Shown here in pieces: positions 46,445-58,554 of a DNA stretch of 64,000 nt (positions are counted from its first letter, which is position 1; each line of letters begins with the position of its first letter). The DNA is from Isoetes taiwanensis. Its lineage: Eukaryota > Streptophyta > Lycopodiopsida > Isoetales > Isoetaceae. The position numbers and the translations under genes are program-made. The notes beneath the pieces are model-generated. The model was not told where the DNA came from and did not search any database. It saw only the letters and a program-made list of their open reading frames with translations. The stretch lies in assembly GCA_021234155.1 (NCBI GenBank), contig JAJEKV010000058.1, positions 383,814-447,813 on the forward strand. The letters run 5' to 3'.

Positions 46445-46996
46445 TTCTTAATCCAACACTGGAACATGGCCCACACCAGTACTTGAAAGCGCATATATCT
46501 ATGAAGAAACGGAGAGCTATTGCCTCCGTGAGGACGGGGTCCCATCATCTCAGAATTGAAACAGGTCGTTGGACTACAGATGGAGGGCAGAGAATCCCCC
46601 GGCATGAGAGAATATGCCAGTGTTGCCACATGCGGACAGTAGAGGATGAGCACCATGCTCTGCAAGAGTGTCCGGCATATACGCATATCCGAGCAACACA
46701 TGCTGGTCTTAGATGCTCTGAGGCACCGCTGCATCAATTGCTAGCATCGCCAATGGTTGCACGTCTCGCATCCTACATTTTGCAAGTCTCTACCGTCAGA
46801 GAATCCCTTACAGGACAAGGGATCTGAGAGCCTACTACCAGGGTTTTTCCTCCCATGTGGGGGTTTTTTCATCCCAGTAGTAGGGACACATTGTATAGTA
46901 GCATTTGTCTTTTGGTGTGGTTTTATCTGCTTTGTGTACTGCATGTACCGTCTCATAGGTCAAGTTTGGCCTCCGCGGACGTTAAAATATACTTCC
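46445..46996 (+). mobile_element. LINE fragment with CTTC tail inside gag
   Basis: The plus strand codes a LINE C-terminus: KRRAIASVRTGSHHLRIETG, then RICQCCHMRTVEDEHHALQE with a CxxC...H....C pattern. After it comes a hairpin (46831-46884; stem CCTACTAC / GTAGTAGG), the end word GGCCTCCGCGGACGTTAAAA and a CTTC repeat. Gag coding resumes on both sides (VVALSLIGNA and AENYFVARQ), so the insertion point is clear. The flanks share TTTCTTAA / TTCTTTA, a likely duplicated target. Confidence 0.85.
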
Positions 46997-47204
46997 TTCC
47001 TTCCTTCCTTCCTTCTTTAGGAACTTATCTTGCAACAAAATAATTTTCAGCCTTCTGAATCCAAGCTTCTGTCTTAACTCCATCCTTATCGAAACCATCA
47101 AATAATTCCAGCTTGTATTTCTTGGCAATTTCTTTAACACTAGAGTTGTCAGGCGATGGAGCAAAAATGGTGCATTTGTACTGTTCACTTTAAAATTCAT
47201 ATAA
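46997..47204 (-). pseudogene. Chromovirus gag, middle part
   Basis: Frameshifted minus-strand pieces read KKYKLELFDGFDKDGV and TEAWIQKAENYF, the typical segment that precedes the gag core. Confidence 0.75.
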
Positions 47205-48920
47205 AATCAATGGCTCAAAATTCAATAAAACCCTTCCTAGAAGTTCATATATGACAGTTATATTCCATATGAATCTATCTACCTTCATTCTTGGAAGTTA
47301 TGCTTAGGTGAATCCAAGGGGGTCATGCTAAGACTGCCTTATATTCACATAAGGTAAAACTGTCTTAACGAAATGATTTTTATAATTTTTTTCAGTATTT
47401 TCTTATTTTTATGCGAGTTAAAGAGTGCAACACAAAAAACTGCACCTCATTCCAAGGTATGAGAAGGAAGATAGAGTTCATCGAACATGACAAGTCAAAA
47501 CTGTTTTCTGTCTTTTGTGGACCAATAGTTATTTTAACATTAAATTAGAGATCTATATTACCAAGGAAGGCTTGCATCCATAAAAAGATATAGCTCATCA
47601 TGAAAGATGATCTACATGCACTATTATCATACTTAACCTACAATACTTCTGGCAGCAAATACAGTAATAAGTTTATGATAGCAAGAGAAAAGTAGGTTTC
47701 TTTGTGTTTTTTTCAATATATGACATCAAGAACCACTATGCACATGTATTATTATACGTGAGTTGAAAAAGAGTGTTATCTTGATTAAATGATTCAAATT
47801 TTGACAAGTCTAAGTATTGACCATTAATGGTCCATGGATATTTATATTTAAATCTTGCAACTACTATGTCACTTTCACATTAAATTTGAGATCTATATTG
47901 TTGATAAAGCCTTGCATTCATAAAAAATATAGCATTTCCTAAAAGATGAACTATATGTACAATTAGCATAGTAACAAACATAACCAAATGTAGAGAATGC
48001 ATGACTAACTGCTACATATAGGTTGATAAAATTATAATCTATGTAGATATAAGTGTAGTGCATAGCGTGCATTTTTTATTACCATTTTAAAGATGATATA
48101 CGAGTTTTATTAAATCATTTTAGATTTATTTTTGTCCTGAATTCTATATAAGAGATTGTTTAGTCAACATTGAAATCATTATAACTTATGAATGCTTCAA
48201 AAAAACATGAACTATAGCTCTTAGAGTCAACAACTTATGACCACAAGAATTAGGCCTTATAATAGTAAGAGAGAAATAGTTCATACCCTCAAATAGCTCT
48301 TTTGAGCAAAATTGGATATGGCGACTTCATCTAATGTCATATAATAGTGAAAAAACTTGAGAACATATGAATCAATATGTTTTATCATAAAAATTATTTT
48401 GCTTTTAATTTTAGTAAGGTTTGGACCCCTTTGTGCTAGAAAATATGAAGAATGCAGTTCTGGACTAGTACGAAAACTGCTAAATTGTATGAGGTTTGGA
48501 CAATTACCACAAGATATGGGTGAATGCATTGGTCATGAAATTCTTTTAGATCATAAAGAATCAAGTGAAGATTCAAAAGGTGGTGGTAGATTGCAAAATG
48601 GAGAAGTTCCTCTCCAGATATACGGGTTTACGTGGCAGAGATACGATGGACCAATTCTGGTCCATGGACTACTGATGGTCCAGTGGACAACTCTAGTGTT
48701 AAAGCAGATGACTTCTTTTGTGCCTGAGAAATTTCCTTCCCTTGGCTCATAGGCAGATGACTTTCTTTTGTCCCGTGGACGTAACAATTCATCTTATTTT
48801 ATCTTTATTCCTCCGCCTAGAGTGCGAGCTTAGGGGCATCAAAGATTCTCGTTGGTGGCTTCTCCCACTATCTGTTCTTAATATTTGTGGACCTCCAACA
48901 TCCCCCTGTATATTCAATCA
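47205..48920. mobile_element. Unclassified insertion in gag
   Basis: About 1.7 kb of AT-rich DNA separates the gag N-terminal frame (ends near 48924) from the middle part (starts near 47204). Around 48760-48800 the words GTCCCGTGGACGTAACAATTC resemble the LINE 3' end, so part may be LINE-derived. No protein domain is seen. The limits are approximate. Confidence 0.45.
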
Positions 48921-49208
48921 AGATTAAGAAAATTTTCCCCTTACATAGTTTAAAAATTTATGATCTCTAGCATGTCTTTGTCCTTGCTGTAGTGTCTCAA
49001 TTTGCATTTGCAGGTTTTGCATTTGCTCTGTGTTATCTTGATTCAGATCAGTAAGTTGGTTCTCTATGCTTTTTTGGAAGCTTAAGAAAGCTTGCAACAT
49101 AGAGGATTCTAAAGTTTTCCTCATTCCCTCAAAACTACTCTCTTCTCGATTGGCATTACTAGCAGCATAATGAGGACTAGATATATGTTCCCTAGGAGGT
49201 AGTTCCAT
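48921..49208 (-). pseudogene. Chromovirus gag, N-terminal part
   Basis: The frame starts MELPPREH and contains a glutamine-rich coiled-coil-like stretch (FLSFQKSIENQLTDLNQDNT, EQMQNLQMQIETLQQGQ), common near the start of plant chromovirus gag. It ends at the unclassified insertion. Confidence 0.75.
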
Positions 49209-49435
49209 CTGGAGAATACATAAATAATTCCGTACTCAATGAACTCTCTAGGTTTATCGAAATAACATCAAACTATCTGAACTTTTCAAACAGATTCCTA
49301 TCATATTTTTGCTTCCATGGTTCTTATAGAGGGCCATGACATAGTCACCACATTCCTTACCTATTACCCATGTCCTCATTCATTCCATTTATGGATTTGC
49401 ATCCATTAAGCGACCATATAATGAACTAGGTTAAT

Positions 49436-49459
49436 AGATTGTCGTCCTTCAAAAAAAAG
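49436..49459 (+). mobile_element. 24-bp L1 tip with 20-bp target duplication
   Basis: AGATTGTCGTCCTTC plus an A run lies between two copies of ATATAATGAACTAGGTTAAT (49416-49435 and 49460-49479). The L1 at 38-41 kb ends CCTTCGTCCTTCAC and poly(A), so this is an extremely 5'-truncated L1 of the same type. Confidence 0.8.
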
Positions 49460-49479
49460 ATATAATGAACTAGGTTAAT

Positions 49480-50432
49480 TATCTAATAAAAACACAAAAT
49501 TTTTAACGTTAACAGTTAGCAAACCATCAGTTGCCCATTCCAGTCCTACACTTGTAAAACCTGCCTCTACACCTTGAGTTTCCTCAAGTTGGAAGGGGAA
49601 GCATCATGTTTCTTTACATAGTCGTATGCTACCCCGGTGGATTGATCCCCACAACCATAGCTTTGCTACTACTCGGGTTTGCCGGAGTTCCATTGGTGCC
49701 ACATATGTGTCCAGCATGTCCTGCATGTCCAACATTTCGCTCTACAATAATTGTGTCAGATCGACATAGGCATATCCTATGTGTTTACAATGCTTACTGT
49801 TAATTTCAGTTAACCTATGATAATTAAGCATTGGATATAGTTTGTCATTTACGTCCCCCAACATTACAAGTCCATGTATATTAAAAAAAAAAAATCATTT
49901 ATTACCCCCAAATTAATTACTACAAATTTTTTTATGATTATATCATGGTTCTCCATCATGGTCTGGAAGTAATCATTATGAGCGCAAACAATGGTATAGG
50001 AAATGGTCTCAGTAGTGAATACCGTGGTTGAAAGTTCCAACTCTCAGTAGCACTGTGAGTTCCTCCAGGAGGTAATAAAGTGTTGTATATCAAAGGAAAC
50101 GAATGAAGACCGTAAACACGTAAACACATGCAATAATGACATGTGCTCTACCTATATTAGGTGATAGAATAATCTAGAACCATTCTTAAACATTCTATAC
50201 TATACCATTCTGGAACAATAACCACTCTATACTAGGTGCTCCATTTATGAAAGAAGGAATAGCCCTTACACCTCAGAAATAGTGTATGTGGCATCGAAGG
50301 TCATTTTGTGGTGACTTACACCATAAAATCATTGTAGATAAGAATTGCTTTGAGTTCAGACCTCACAATTTTTATTTTTTTTTATTTTTTTTATTTTATT
50401 TTTTTAACAATAACTAGGTTCAACCCGTGATT
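49480..50432. other. Leader of the chromovirus, nothing else recognised
   Basis: This stretch lies between PBS and gag. It includes T-rich low complexity at 50370-50410 and no coding sequence I can support. Confidence 0.5.
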
Positions 50433-50445
50433 GGCTCTGATACCA
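50433..50445 (-). other. Primer-binding site of the chromovirus
   Basis: On the minus strand TGGTATCAGAGCC, complementary to plant initiator tRNA-Met, lies four bases after the LTR end CGTCACA. Confidence 0.9.
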
Positions 50446-51195
50446 ATTTTGTGACGGTCCTTCGCCCGACACTTGTTGTTACTTAAATACTTGACACAAT
50501 GCCCAAGATCCACGGGCGGAACCTATATGTCGTCCCCAAACCCCATTAATATGTTGTGGTACCCCTAAGCTCTGGTCTCTAGCTCAAGGGAATAACCTTC
50601 ACCTAGAAGCAACTCGACGTGACCAGCATCGAGTTCGCACTAGTGAGCTTCATCAGTGCCCACTCGCTAGTGTTGATGCTAACACTCGTGGCCTTGATTT
50701 CTGCTTATTCTCCCCGGAGAGATGTGGGCAGACCAAGGTGCAATCTAGGCTAGCAATATGATAATATCTTGTCAAAAATATCTGATAGCAACGCGATATC
50801 TAAATAGTAAAAAACTAAGCTTTAAAAATCGATATTACGAGAGGTTATAATGGGCTAAAATCCTAAACCATTAACTAAAGATAACTTAATTTGATGTTGC
50901 AGCATAAACTAGAATGACGTGCAAAAGAATAATTCGAAGCATGTCCATGAACGAATTTGAACCCTCAATATTAACTTTGCAAATAAGCAGTTTAACCTTT
51001 ATATTATAATTTCGTATATAAATAAAAATAATTTCACAAATTTTTTATTATGATATCCAATAAAAGAATAATTTGAAACTTGTTCCAACAAGAGTTTGAA
51101 CTTTTGACCTCTAATTTGTACACAAGCATCTTATTCAATATGCTATATCTTCATATATAACTTCAAAAAAGTTTGTTCATCTAATAACCAATTCG

Positions 51196-52953
51196 CCCCC
51201 AGCATTCTACTATTGACCATATCTTCACTCTGCGAACACTCATAGAGGATAGCGGAATCGGCCTTGAGAATCATCTTGTTGCTTTGTGGATTTCATAAAG
51301 GCTTTTGACACAAATTGCCTCGGGATAAGTTGTGGGACGATTGAGACGACTATGGACCCCGTCGACTTGCGAATGCTATATCTGCGGACTATACGAGGCT
51401 TGCTCGGCCGTCTCACACTTGTCTGGGAGCCCGTTGTTAGTAGCATTGGGGTGCGCCAGGGCTGCCCCTCTATCCCCGCTCTTCGGCTTGTACATTGACC
51501 AGCTAGAAGAATGGCTAGCTGAGCACGAGAGGGGAGGCGCCATAATTGATGCACCACATATCCGATGATGTTGACCTGCTTCGCATATACCCCGGAGGAC
51601 ATGCAACGCCACCGGATGCTTTGGACACTACGCCAATTCACCGACGAGAGTTAACTTGGCCAAGACAAAGGGTGTCTGCCGGGTCCCATCATCCCGGCTC
51701 CACGCCTTCCCTCATTCACTTACTTGGGGGGGGTAGTGGAGGTGGCTCGATCTTTATAAGTATTTGGGCATTGAGTTTTCTACTACCACACTTTGGGATG
51801 CATCCATGTTACGGGTCACTGCAGGTCGGAAAGCCACAGATGCAATGCAAAACAACAAATCCACAAGGCGTAGTCAGTATGCATGGGGTCACCAGCACAC
51901 TTGTTCGAGGGCCTTGGTTGAACCGGTCCTCCTCTATGGGGGCGTAGTGTGGGGCCAGTGATATCCCTCACCACTTGGAACGATCTAGAGCAGTACTGTA
52001 AGGCCTTCTTGGCGGGGCACTCGGGAGTGAAATCCACGGTCCCATATCGGACCTTGCTCCGGAGACAGGCTTCCTTCCATTCTGAGGGTCGCTACTGAAC
52101 GTCACATTATTTACTTCGAAGGTGGTGGCTATGGATGGAGCCCGCTGCCCAACCTTGCTTTGGCAAAAAGGGCGATGGGCCCTTGGCGACTCAAAGCTTC
52201 TTTGGAAAGACAAGCAAGCCCAAAGTGGTTTCGCTATGGAATGTGCAGCAATACGGATGTGGACCAAAGGCATACACCGAAGGAACGCTACGCCTTGAAG
52301 CAATACTTGGATGCTTGCTTCATGGCAAAGCTTTGGGATCAGAGGCCCCTGTCACATGTCAAGGTGGCAAATTATCGACGGCCGAGTTAATCCCATGCTC
52401 ACGAGGGGCCCACACCACTACGCGCACCCATCTACCCATGAAAAAGCGCGGGGTGATTGCTTCCATTCGCAGCAGTGCACACCACCTCCGCATTGAGGCG
52501 GGGAGATGGATTTGGGAGCCGCGTGAGGACAAAAGTCCGTCGGTCTTGTCAGCAGGAGCCATTGAGGATGAAAGTCACGCCCTTCGGGCCCGTCCGTGCA
52601 CGAGCATATCCGGGCTCGGTATGCTCGGTTAGTTGTGCCCCATCGGGCCTTGCATGAGCTACCGAAAGCACGGCCTGCTGAGGCTTGTTGGGATCATTAC
52701 CTCGGGAGGTAATGGATCTGCGGACTCAATTATGCCCCCCGTCCAGGCATTAACCTCGGTTGTACTTGTGATTATGTATATAAGCGTGCGGTATGTCAAG
52801 CATCCTTATTGCTACTAAGGTTTTCCCAAAAAAACCCTCGGGGCGGGGTTTTTTTAATCTGGTAGTATTTCTTTGCTCTCTCTTTGTACTTGGGTCCCAT
52901 AGGCCAGTTGGTCTCCGTGGACGATAAAATCATATTCTATTCTATTCTATTCT
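51196..52953 (+). mobile_element. 5'-truncated LINE with TATTC tail in the 5' LTR
   Basis: The plus strand codes RT and C-terminal fragments: DFIKAFDTNCLGI, IGVRQGCPS, LFGLYIDQLEEWLAEHERGG, then RYALKQYLDACFMAKLW and SSAHHLRIEAGRWIWE. Frames change several times. The 3' end has the hairpin (stem TACTA / TAGTA near 52813-52867), GGTCTCCGTGGACGATAAAA and four TATTC units. The 3' LTR at 37265-37285 is the empty site. RT motif YADD is damaged (SDDVDLLR). Confidence 0.85.
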
Positions 52954-53697
52954 TTGGTTTCTAAATCCCTTTAAAAGGCTGTCTTGGCATCACCCGATTG
53001 GGTGGGCCACCAAGAGCCGTCGTTGACTCCATTTTGGCACAGGCAGCGGCCAGAATCAAGAGAATCCAACAATTCGTGATTTGGAGCAGTTATCTGGATT
53101 GAAGTTTCTAAGCCAGGGCTTTGTGTTTTTGATGCATGAACCCTAAATTGGTCTCTGATTAAATCGTAATTACTCAGATTTCGAATATAATGGGTTCAAA
53201 TCCCTTCAGTTTATACATGTTGGAGCAGACAAAGCCAGGCAGTTGAGTTGCCTTGTATCATCTGCAAGAGCCATTTTGCTTTTCATATTTATATGACAGT
53301 GCATTGGCATGCAAGAGAGTGAACCGGATTTGCCTGGCCGACTGCAGGTTTGAGCCCATCTGTGCATCTACAGTAGGGAATGCTTTGCACAGAGAGGCTT
53401 TGCTTACCACCGATATTTATCACAGATCTGACACGAGACTTGTTTTCTTTTAATTCTAAGTGCTCTGAGAAGTTTAAAAGACCATTTAATTACAATTAGT
53501 TTAACTACATGGATGCAATGCTAATCTCCTGGTGTAGGAAGAGGATGATTCTTCCATCGTGGCCGTGGAGACAATGCCCTATAATGCCTAGGATGATGTC
53601 TAATGCCTACACCTTTCATTGCCCTTGGCGTGGATAGTTCTAACCTGTGATCGCTTCTTTTAAATTTTGTTGCGTAATTACTCAGTGCTCTTCTTCT

Positions 53698-54365
53698 AAT
53701 ATGTAGCAAAATAACAGGGGATTCTAGGGGGATTTGATATGGATGTAAAAATAACAATTCCTGAAACCATAGACTATATATCCCTAAAACAATTGAATGG
53801 TCTATTATAAAAAAAAAAAATAGATTCAAGATAAAATTAATCACATTAGCTCACTGGGTACATTGGTTAAGGTAGTCTTACTAGAATGTTGAGTTATTTT
53901 GGTAGAGGTTCAAGCCCACGTATTTCATATTCTAAAATCTTAGGCAAAGCCATATAGAGGTTCGGTATTCCCTTAAACCTTAGGCGAAATCGTATTTCAT
54001 TAAAACAATTGAATAGGATATTATAAAAAAAAACATAGATTCAAGATAAAAATTAATCACATTAACTCACTGGGTACATTGATTAAGGTAGTCTTACTAG
54101 GACGTTGAGTTTTTTTGGTAGAGGTTCAAGCCCCCGTATTTCATATTCTAAAATCTTAGGCAAAGCCGTATAGAGGTTCGATATTCCCTTAAAACCTTAG
54201 GCGAAATCGTATTTCATATTTCAAAATCATAGGTGCCTCCAATCATAAATGACTATAAGTGAAACGAGAGGTGCCTAGAGACCCTAGCATCTGATGCGGG
54301 TCAGTAGAATCGAATTTAATCAAGACGATGTGGTAGTCTGTGCACACCTCGTTTAGAATATGTAG
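53698..54365 (+). repeat. SINE-like dimer inserted in the 5' LTR
   Basis: Relative of 17371-18268. The first unit (53698-54000) is cut after CGTATTTCAT and the second (54001-54356) lacks its first 90 bases or so. AATATGTAG flanks the whole insert (53698-53706 and 54357-54365). Internal words TTAGCTCACTGGGTACATTG and GAGGTTCAAGCCC recall tRNA A and B boxes. The 3' LTR lacks it (CTTCTTCTATACTTCCCCC at about 37977-37995). Confidence 0.75.
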
Positions 54366-54521
54366 CCCCCTTCTCACGTTCCAGTTTTTCCATTCTAATT
54401 TCTCTTCTTTGAGTCATCATTTTACCATGTCATCATTATGCCATGTCATTTATTCTCTATTATTTAACTATCTAAAGAACTTATAGAAATATCTTAAAGG
54501 TACAACATAATTCACATCACA

Positions 54522-55526
54522 AAAACTTGACCCCCATAGATCTCTCTGGTTTGACAAACATTGCCGAATCCATCCAACCTTATAGAACTCAAAGAGATAG
54601 AGGGCAACCTTCGTGCGTTAACACCTTGGTTTCTTAATAAATTGCAGTACTATCATTGCATGTTCTAAAATCACCTATGTGTATTTCACACTATGTATTT
54701 TGGATCTTCTATCTACGTTTGCAACCTTCTACATTGCACATTAAAATATATTATTTTTATACTCGAGATTTTATTATGACTTCCTATTTTTTGTGTCTAA
54801 TGTTTGAAAGGTTAGTGTTAGTAGTTCACACGTTGAGGTCACACCAAATGTTTTGAGTAAAGTGCAATGTAGGGTCACAAAACTTGAAAAAAAAAACCGT
54901 ATCCTACACAAACAAGATTAGATAGAACCTTGATGGTCATAACAACAGGACGAAAGAATCATGAATCCAATGATGGAAAATGGAGGCTGATGATCATGCA
55001 TGTTAGAAATAGGGATACAAGAATATAGAATCTGGATGGGCCCATAATGGTTAGGCGGGGACAATTAAAAGAGATCAGAGGAGATGAGCTGTTGGGGGGG
55101 AACAATTGCATGGGACCATATGCACCTACAATATAGAATCTACAATAAAAACAAAAGAAGAATTTGATATGCTAATGTGTGAAGATGCTGGGAAAAAAAA
55201 AAGTTTTTAAGAGTTGAATGGAAGATGTGGAAAGAAGGTTAGAGCTCTAATGTGGCCACCTTCTGTTGACAAATAGTTAGCCACGTGATCCACGCAAATT
55301 TAGCATGCAAAAGGGCCTGGACATTCCCCGCATATTCTCGCTCGGAAAGGTCTCGGCCATCCCAAGCACTTTCCGCGCCGTAATTGTTACCAAATGAATG
55401 GCCACCTTTCTCCGACGCATTCTAGTGGACCAGGGCGCTAAAAGGGGCCCGGCTATACTGCCCATTCCGGCGCTGTCGAGCCTCCTTCGCACCATTCCGG
55501 ATCTAGACGTATTCTTACAACCTGTG
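54522..55526. other. Intergenic, upstream of the mutase gene
   Basis: No gene recognised. The last part (55260-55526) is more GC-rich and probably promoter. Confidence 0.4.
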
Positions 55527-55534
55527 TATATATT
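55527..55534 (+). promoter_or_regulatory. Probable TATA box of the mutase gene
   Basis: TATATATT in the context GTGTATATATTGT lies about 130 bp before the start codon at 55659, a suitable distance for a TATA box with a 100-base leader. Confidence 0.45.
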
Positions 55535-55658
55535 GTAAACAACTCCTTCCCACACCCCCAGTTCAACTTTTGCTACTTAGCCTCAGAAATTCTGCTTCTC
55601 AACAACAGGGCGCAGGCGCATCCTTTCTTCATAGATTTTTTTTCTTCACCCACAAATT

Positions 55659-58050
55659 ATGGCTCTGGGATTGGCTTCTCCGTCGAGATCTATGTCCTTG
55701 ATGCATAGAAATGGGCAGAATGTGTGTTCCCCTTCTCCCACTGGAAGGGTATCACTTGGATTGCAACATACTTCAGGCAGAGCTTGTGCACGGTCTAGAA
55801 GCAAAAATTCGAGCAGAGTTTTGCTCGTATTTGCATCACATGCCTCCATGGGCAATGTGGCTTCCACAGTGGTCTCTAGTGATACTTTAATTTCCTCAGA
55901 TGAAGCTTCAGCTTCCTCAACTGCTCCAAGTTAGTAAGCTTTCCATATTTGAATTGTTGGATTGTCTTTAGCATTACATCTGAAGTGTTTAGGCTATGAT
56001 ATGGCTGCATGCATTTTAGATCTAGGTAGCCATCTGTTCGTATATAGTGTGGAATACCACTTGTAGGCACTAGTAGGCTGCTTTTATTTTCGTTCCAGAA
56101 TTTTGACTTGTTAGTAGGACTTAAACTAGGTGGCTATTCTTGCTTGCATAATAGTGTCATGATGGTAACTGGTGATTTGTAAACACATCATTTCTTCTGG
56201 TCAGGGTGTCTATTCCAAACTTGAGCAGATAAAAGCTAGATTGCAAATTAAGCATCTTTTCTTCTGCTTCTTCAAAATTCTACCCATTCGTGTTCAAGGT
56301 TGTTCTATCATATACCGAACAAACAGGGCACTAGGCCACTGTTTCACAGAGCCATTGTTTGATAAACTTATGTGTTAATTAGATGGATAAATCAATACAT
56401 TTCTAGCCACTATACAGGTGCCATTGCGCACATCTTGGGCCTTTATTATATTAAATCACTGGATGTAACAGGAGAATCCGCTCTGATATTGATCCGGCAT
56501 GGAGAATCACTTTGGAATCAGAAGAATTTATTTACTGGATGTGTTGATGTACCTCTCTCTCAAGAAGGAGTTGAGGAAGCCATTGAAGCTGGAAAGAGGA
56601 TATGTGATCTACCAGTGGACATTATTTTCACTTCAGCACTGATCCGTGCACAAATGACGGCAATGTTGGCCATGACACAACATCGAATGAAGAAGGTGCG
56701 TAATTAGTTATTTTGAAGTAAGATTAGGAGCAACGATTGTACGTGTATTAGTAATAATTGTTCATATATACCTTGATTTGATGATTTGCCATAGTACGGT
56801 AAAGCTACCTCATATACTGGTTTTTCTTATGAGGCGTGAACCTGCATGCAGGTCCCAGTTATTTTGCATAATGAAAGCAGCAGGGCGGTGGCTTGGAGCA
56901 GAATGTTCAGCTCGGCCACCGAAAAAGAGACTATCCCAGTTGTTACTGCCTGGGAGCTGAATGAAAGAATGTAAGATTTGCATGATTATTGTGATATTTG
57001 CTTATAAATTTTGAATTCTAAATAATCAGCATGACAGGTTAAACATGGGTTTGTTTATTCAGTTTTGTTTCTAAAGGCAGATGTAATTAGTTACAAAAGG
57101 CAGCAGGCTGACATTTTTTCTCCAGTAATACTGTTAATGTCTGCACAGCATTAAGTTATGCAAAAGTTCGACCTGGAAGCTGAAGTGCATATTAATATTT
57201 TATATAGTTTCTGAATGTTAGCCTGCTTGTTAAGGATTATGCATATTAAAAGTTAATCGCAGATGTCTTTGCTCTTGGGAAATGCAGGTATGGAGAACTT
57301 CAGGGCTTGAACAAGAAGGAAACTGCGGAGAAATTTGGAACTGAGAAAGTTATGGAATGGAGGAGGAGTTATGACATCCCACCTCCAAATGGTGAAAGCC
57401 TTGCCATGTGTGCAGAACGAGCTGTTGCATACTTTAAGGACAAGGTATATACTAAGTGGTAGAAAACCTTAGTATACAACAACTTCCCCAAATAAAAGGA
57501 GATTGCAGCATGCTCAAAGCTTTGAGAAAAGAGGAATATTATATTCTGAGCTTTAAGTTGTTTTTGTAATCTCTAAAGGCTCATATTTGGATTCAGAAGC
57601 ATTTACATTGTAACATTGCAGGTTGTTCCAGCGCTTGCAAATGGCAAAAACATTATGATTGCAGCGCATGGCAACTCCTTACGAGCAATCATCATGTACC
57701 TTGATAGGCTGACACCACAGGAGGTATAAATTATTTTTTGGTTTTCTGTCCATAGCTCAGATTCTTGTCATGACCACATTATTTTTGTTGCAGGTTATTA
57801 ATCTTGAGCTCTCTACTGGAGTTCCCATGCTTTATTTATATAGTGGAAAAAAATTCATTCGTCGGGGAAGCCCAATTGGTCCAATGGCTACTGGTGTCTA
57901 TGCCTTGACTCCAGTATGTCAGCTTTTTCTGTGCTTTGTTTTCATAATGTTTGTGAGCTATTTTATCAAGTAATATTTCTCACACCTGAAATGTTCTGAG
58001 TGCAGGATTTGGCACGCTACAGAGAGCAGCTGGATGAAATGGTTGAGTAG
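55659..58050 (+). CDS. 2,3-bisphosphoglycerate-dependent phosphoglycerate mutase, plastid type
   Basis: Seven exons: 55659-55929, 56472-56695, 56852-56970, 57288-57444, 57622-57723, 57794-57913, 58006-58050, all with GT-AG introns and fitting phases, giving 345 residues. The enzyme interconverts 3- and 2-phosphoglycerate in glycolysis. The first 90 residues are rich in Ser, Arg and Ala ([20 protein letters not shown]), as in a chloroplast transit peptide. The catalytic domain starts [13 protein letters not shown] with the phosphorylated His at residue 100. NERMYGELQG holds the catalytic Glu (203), YDIPPP follows, and [15 protein letters not shown] has the second His (273). [14 protein letters not shown] is near the end. 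The exon 1 donor (A/GTTAGT) is the least certain junction. The gene looks intact. Plastid targeting is inferred. Confidence 0.92.
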
Positions 58051-58554
58051 GTCTTGTAATGACCATAAGTAGAATAGTACATTTTTGTCTTGACAACATT
58101 TGTCTTGATTGGGGAAGTTGCGATAGAAAGGATTGAGAAGAGGTCAGAGTGGTACCTTTGAAACAGTTTGTTCCAGGGAGCCGGCAGATTATTCCTTTGG
58201 AGAGCATTTTTTGTAGCACACAACAGCAATGGTACTCCCTTACAGCATGTTTCTTGGCTGCCCACGTCTTGTGGAAGCCCAATATGAGAAATGAGTTTTA
58301 TCAGTCTTCATATTTATGTACATTCAGGCTATGTTGGAGCATTTGAGTATGAACTCTAACATAGCGACATAGAAGAAACAAAGTGGGGGTACCATATATG
58401 ACACATATCCTCGTCATCCCTTTCACTCTTTTCATGTAGTTATTGTCCGTATGTAATTCAACATAGAAAACCATTATATCTTCATTCTGGAACTTATCAC
58501 ACATCCTGGATGCTAAGTGATAACATGATGTATAAGTGATCTTTAAAAGAAAAG
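58051..58554. other. 3' UTR of the mutase gene and spacer
   Basis: Nothing further recognised before the LINE fragment. Confidence 0.4.

Larger units (their letters stand above)
36476..54521 (-). mobile_element. Nested chromovirus (Ty3 LTR retrotransposon), 18 kb
   Basis: On the minus strand the order is 5' LTR (54521-50450), PBS (50445-50433), gag, protease, RT, RNase H, integrase, chromodomain, PPT (41115-41102) and 3' LTR (41101-36476). LTR ends are TGTGATG...CGTCACA. Left flank AAACT and right flank AAAAC are similar but not identical, so the target duplication is uncertain. The LTRs are only about 1.5 kb without their insertions. The element is dead: the protease has DTE in place of DTG, RNase H has TGH where TDH is usual, and integrase has SGRD where SDRD carries a catalytic Asp. 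The final gag knuckle Cys is Val. Later insertions swelled it to 18 kb. Confidence 0.9.
50450..54521 (-). repeat. 5' LTR of the chromovirus, with three insertions
   Basis: It is colinear with 36476-41101. It contains a LINE (51196-52953), an unexplained 154-bp extra segment (about 53484-53637, no counterpart near 37913) and a SINE-like dimer (53698-54365). It lacks the 71-bp LINE tip and the L1 found in the other LTR. Confidence 0.88.

Noticed and set aside
55277-55555. 92-codon minus-strand gene upstream of the mutase
   Set aside because: It lies in the GC-richer promoter and TATA region of the mutase gene and has no recognisable domain.
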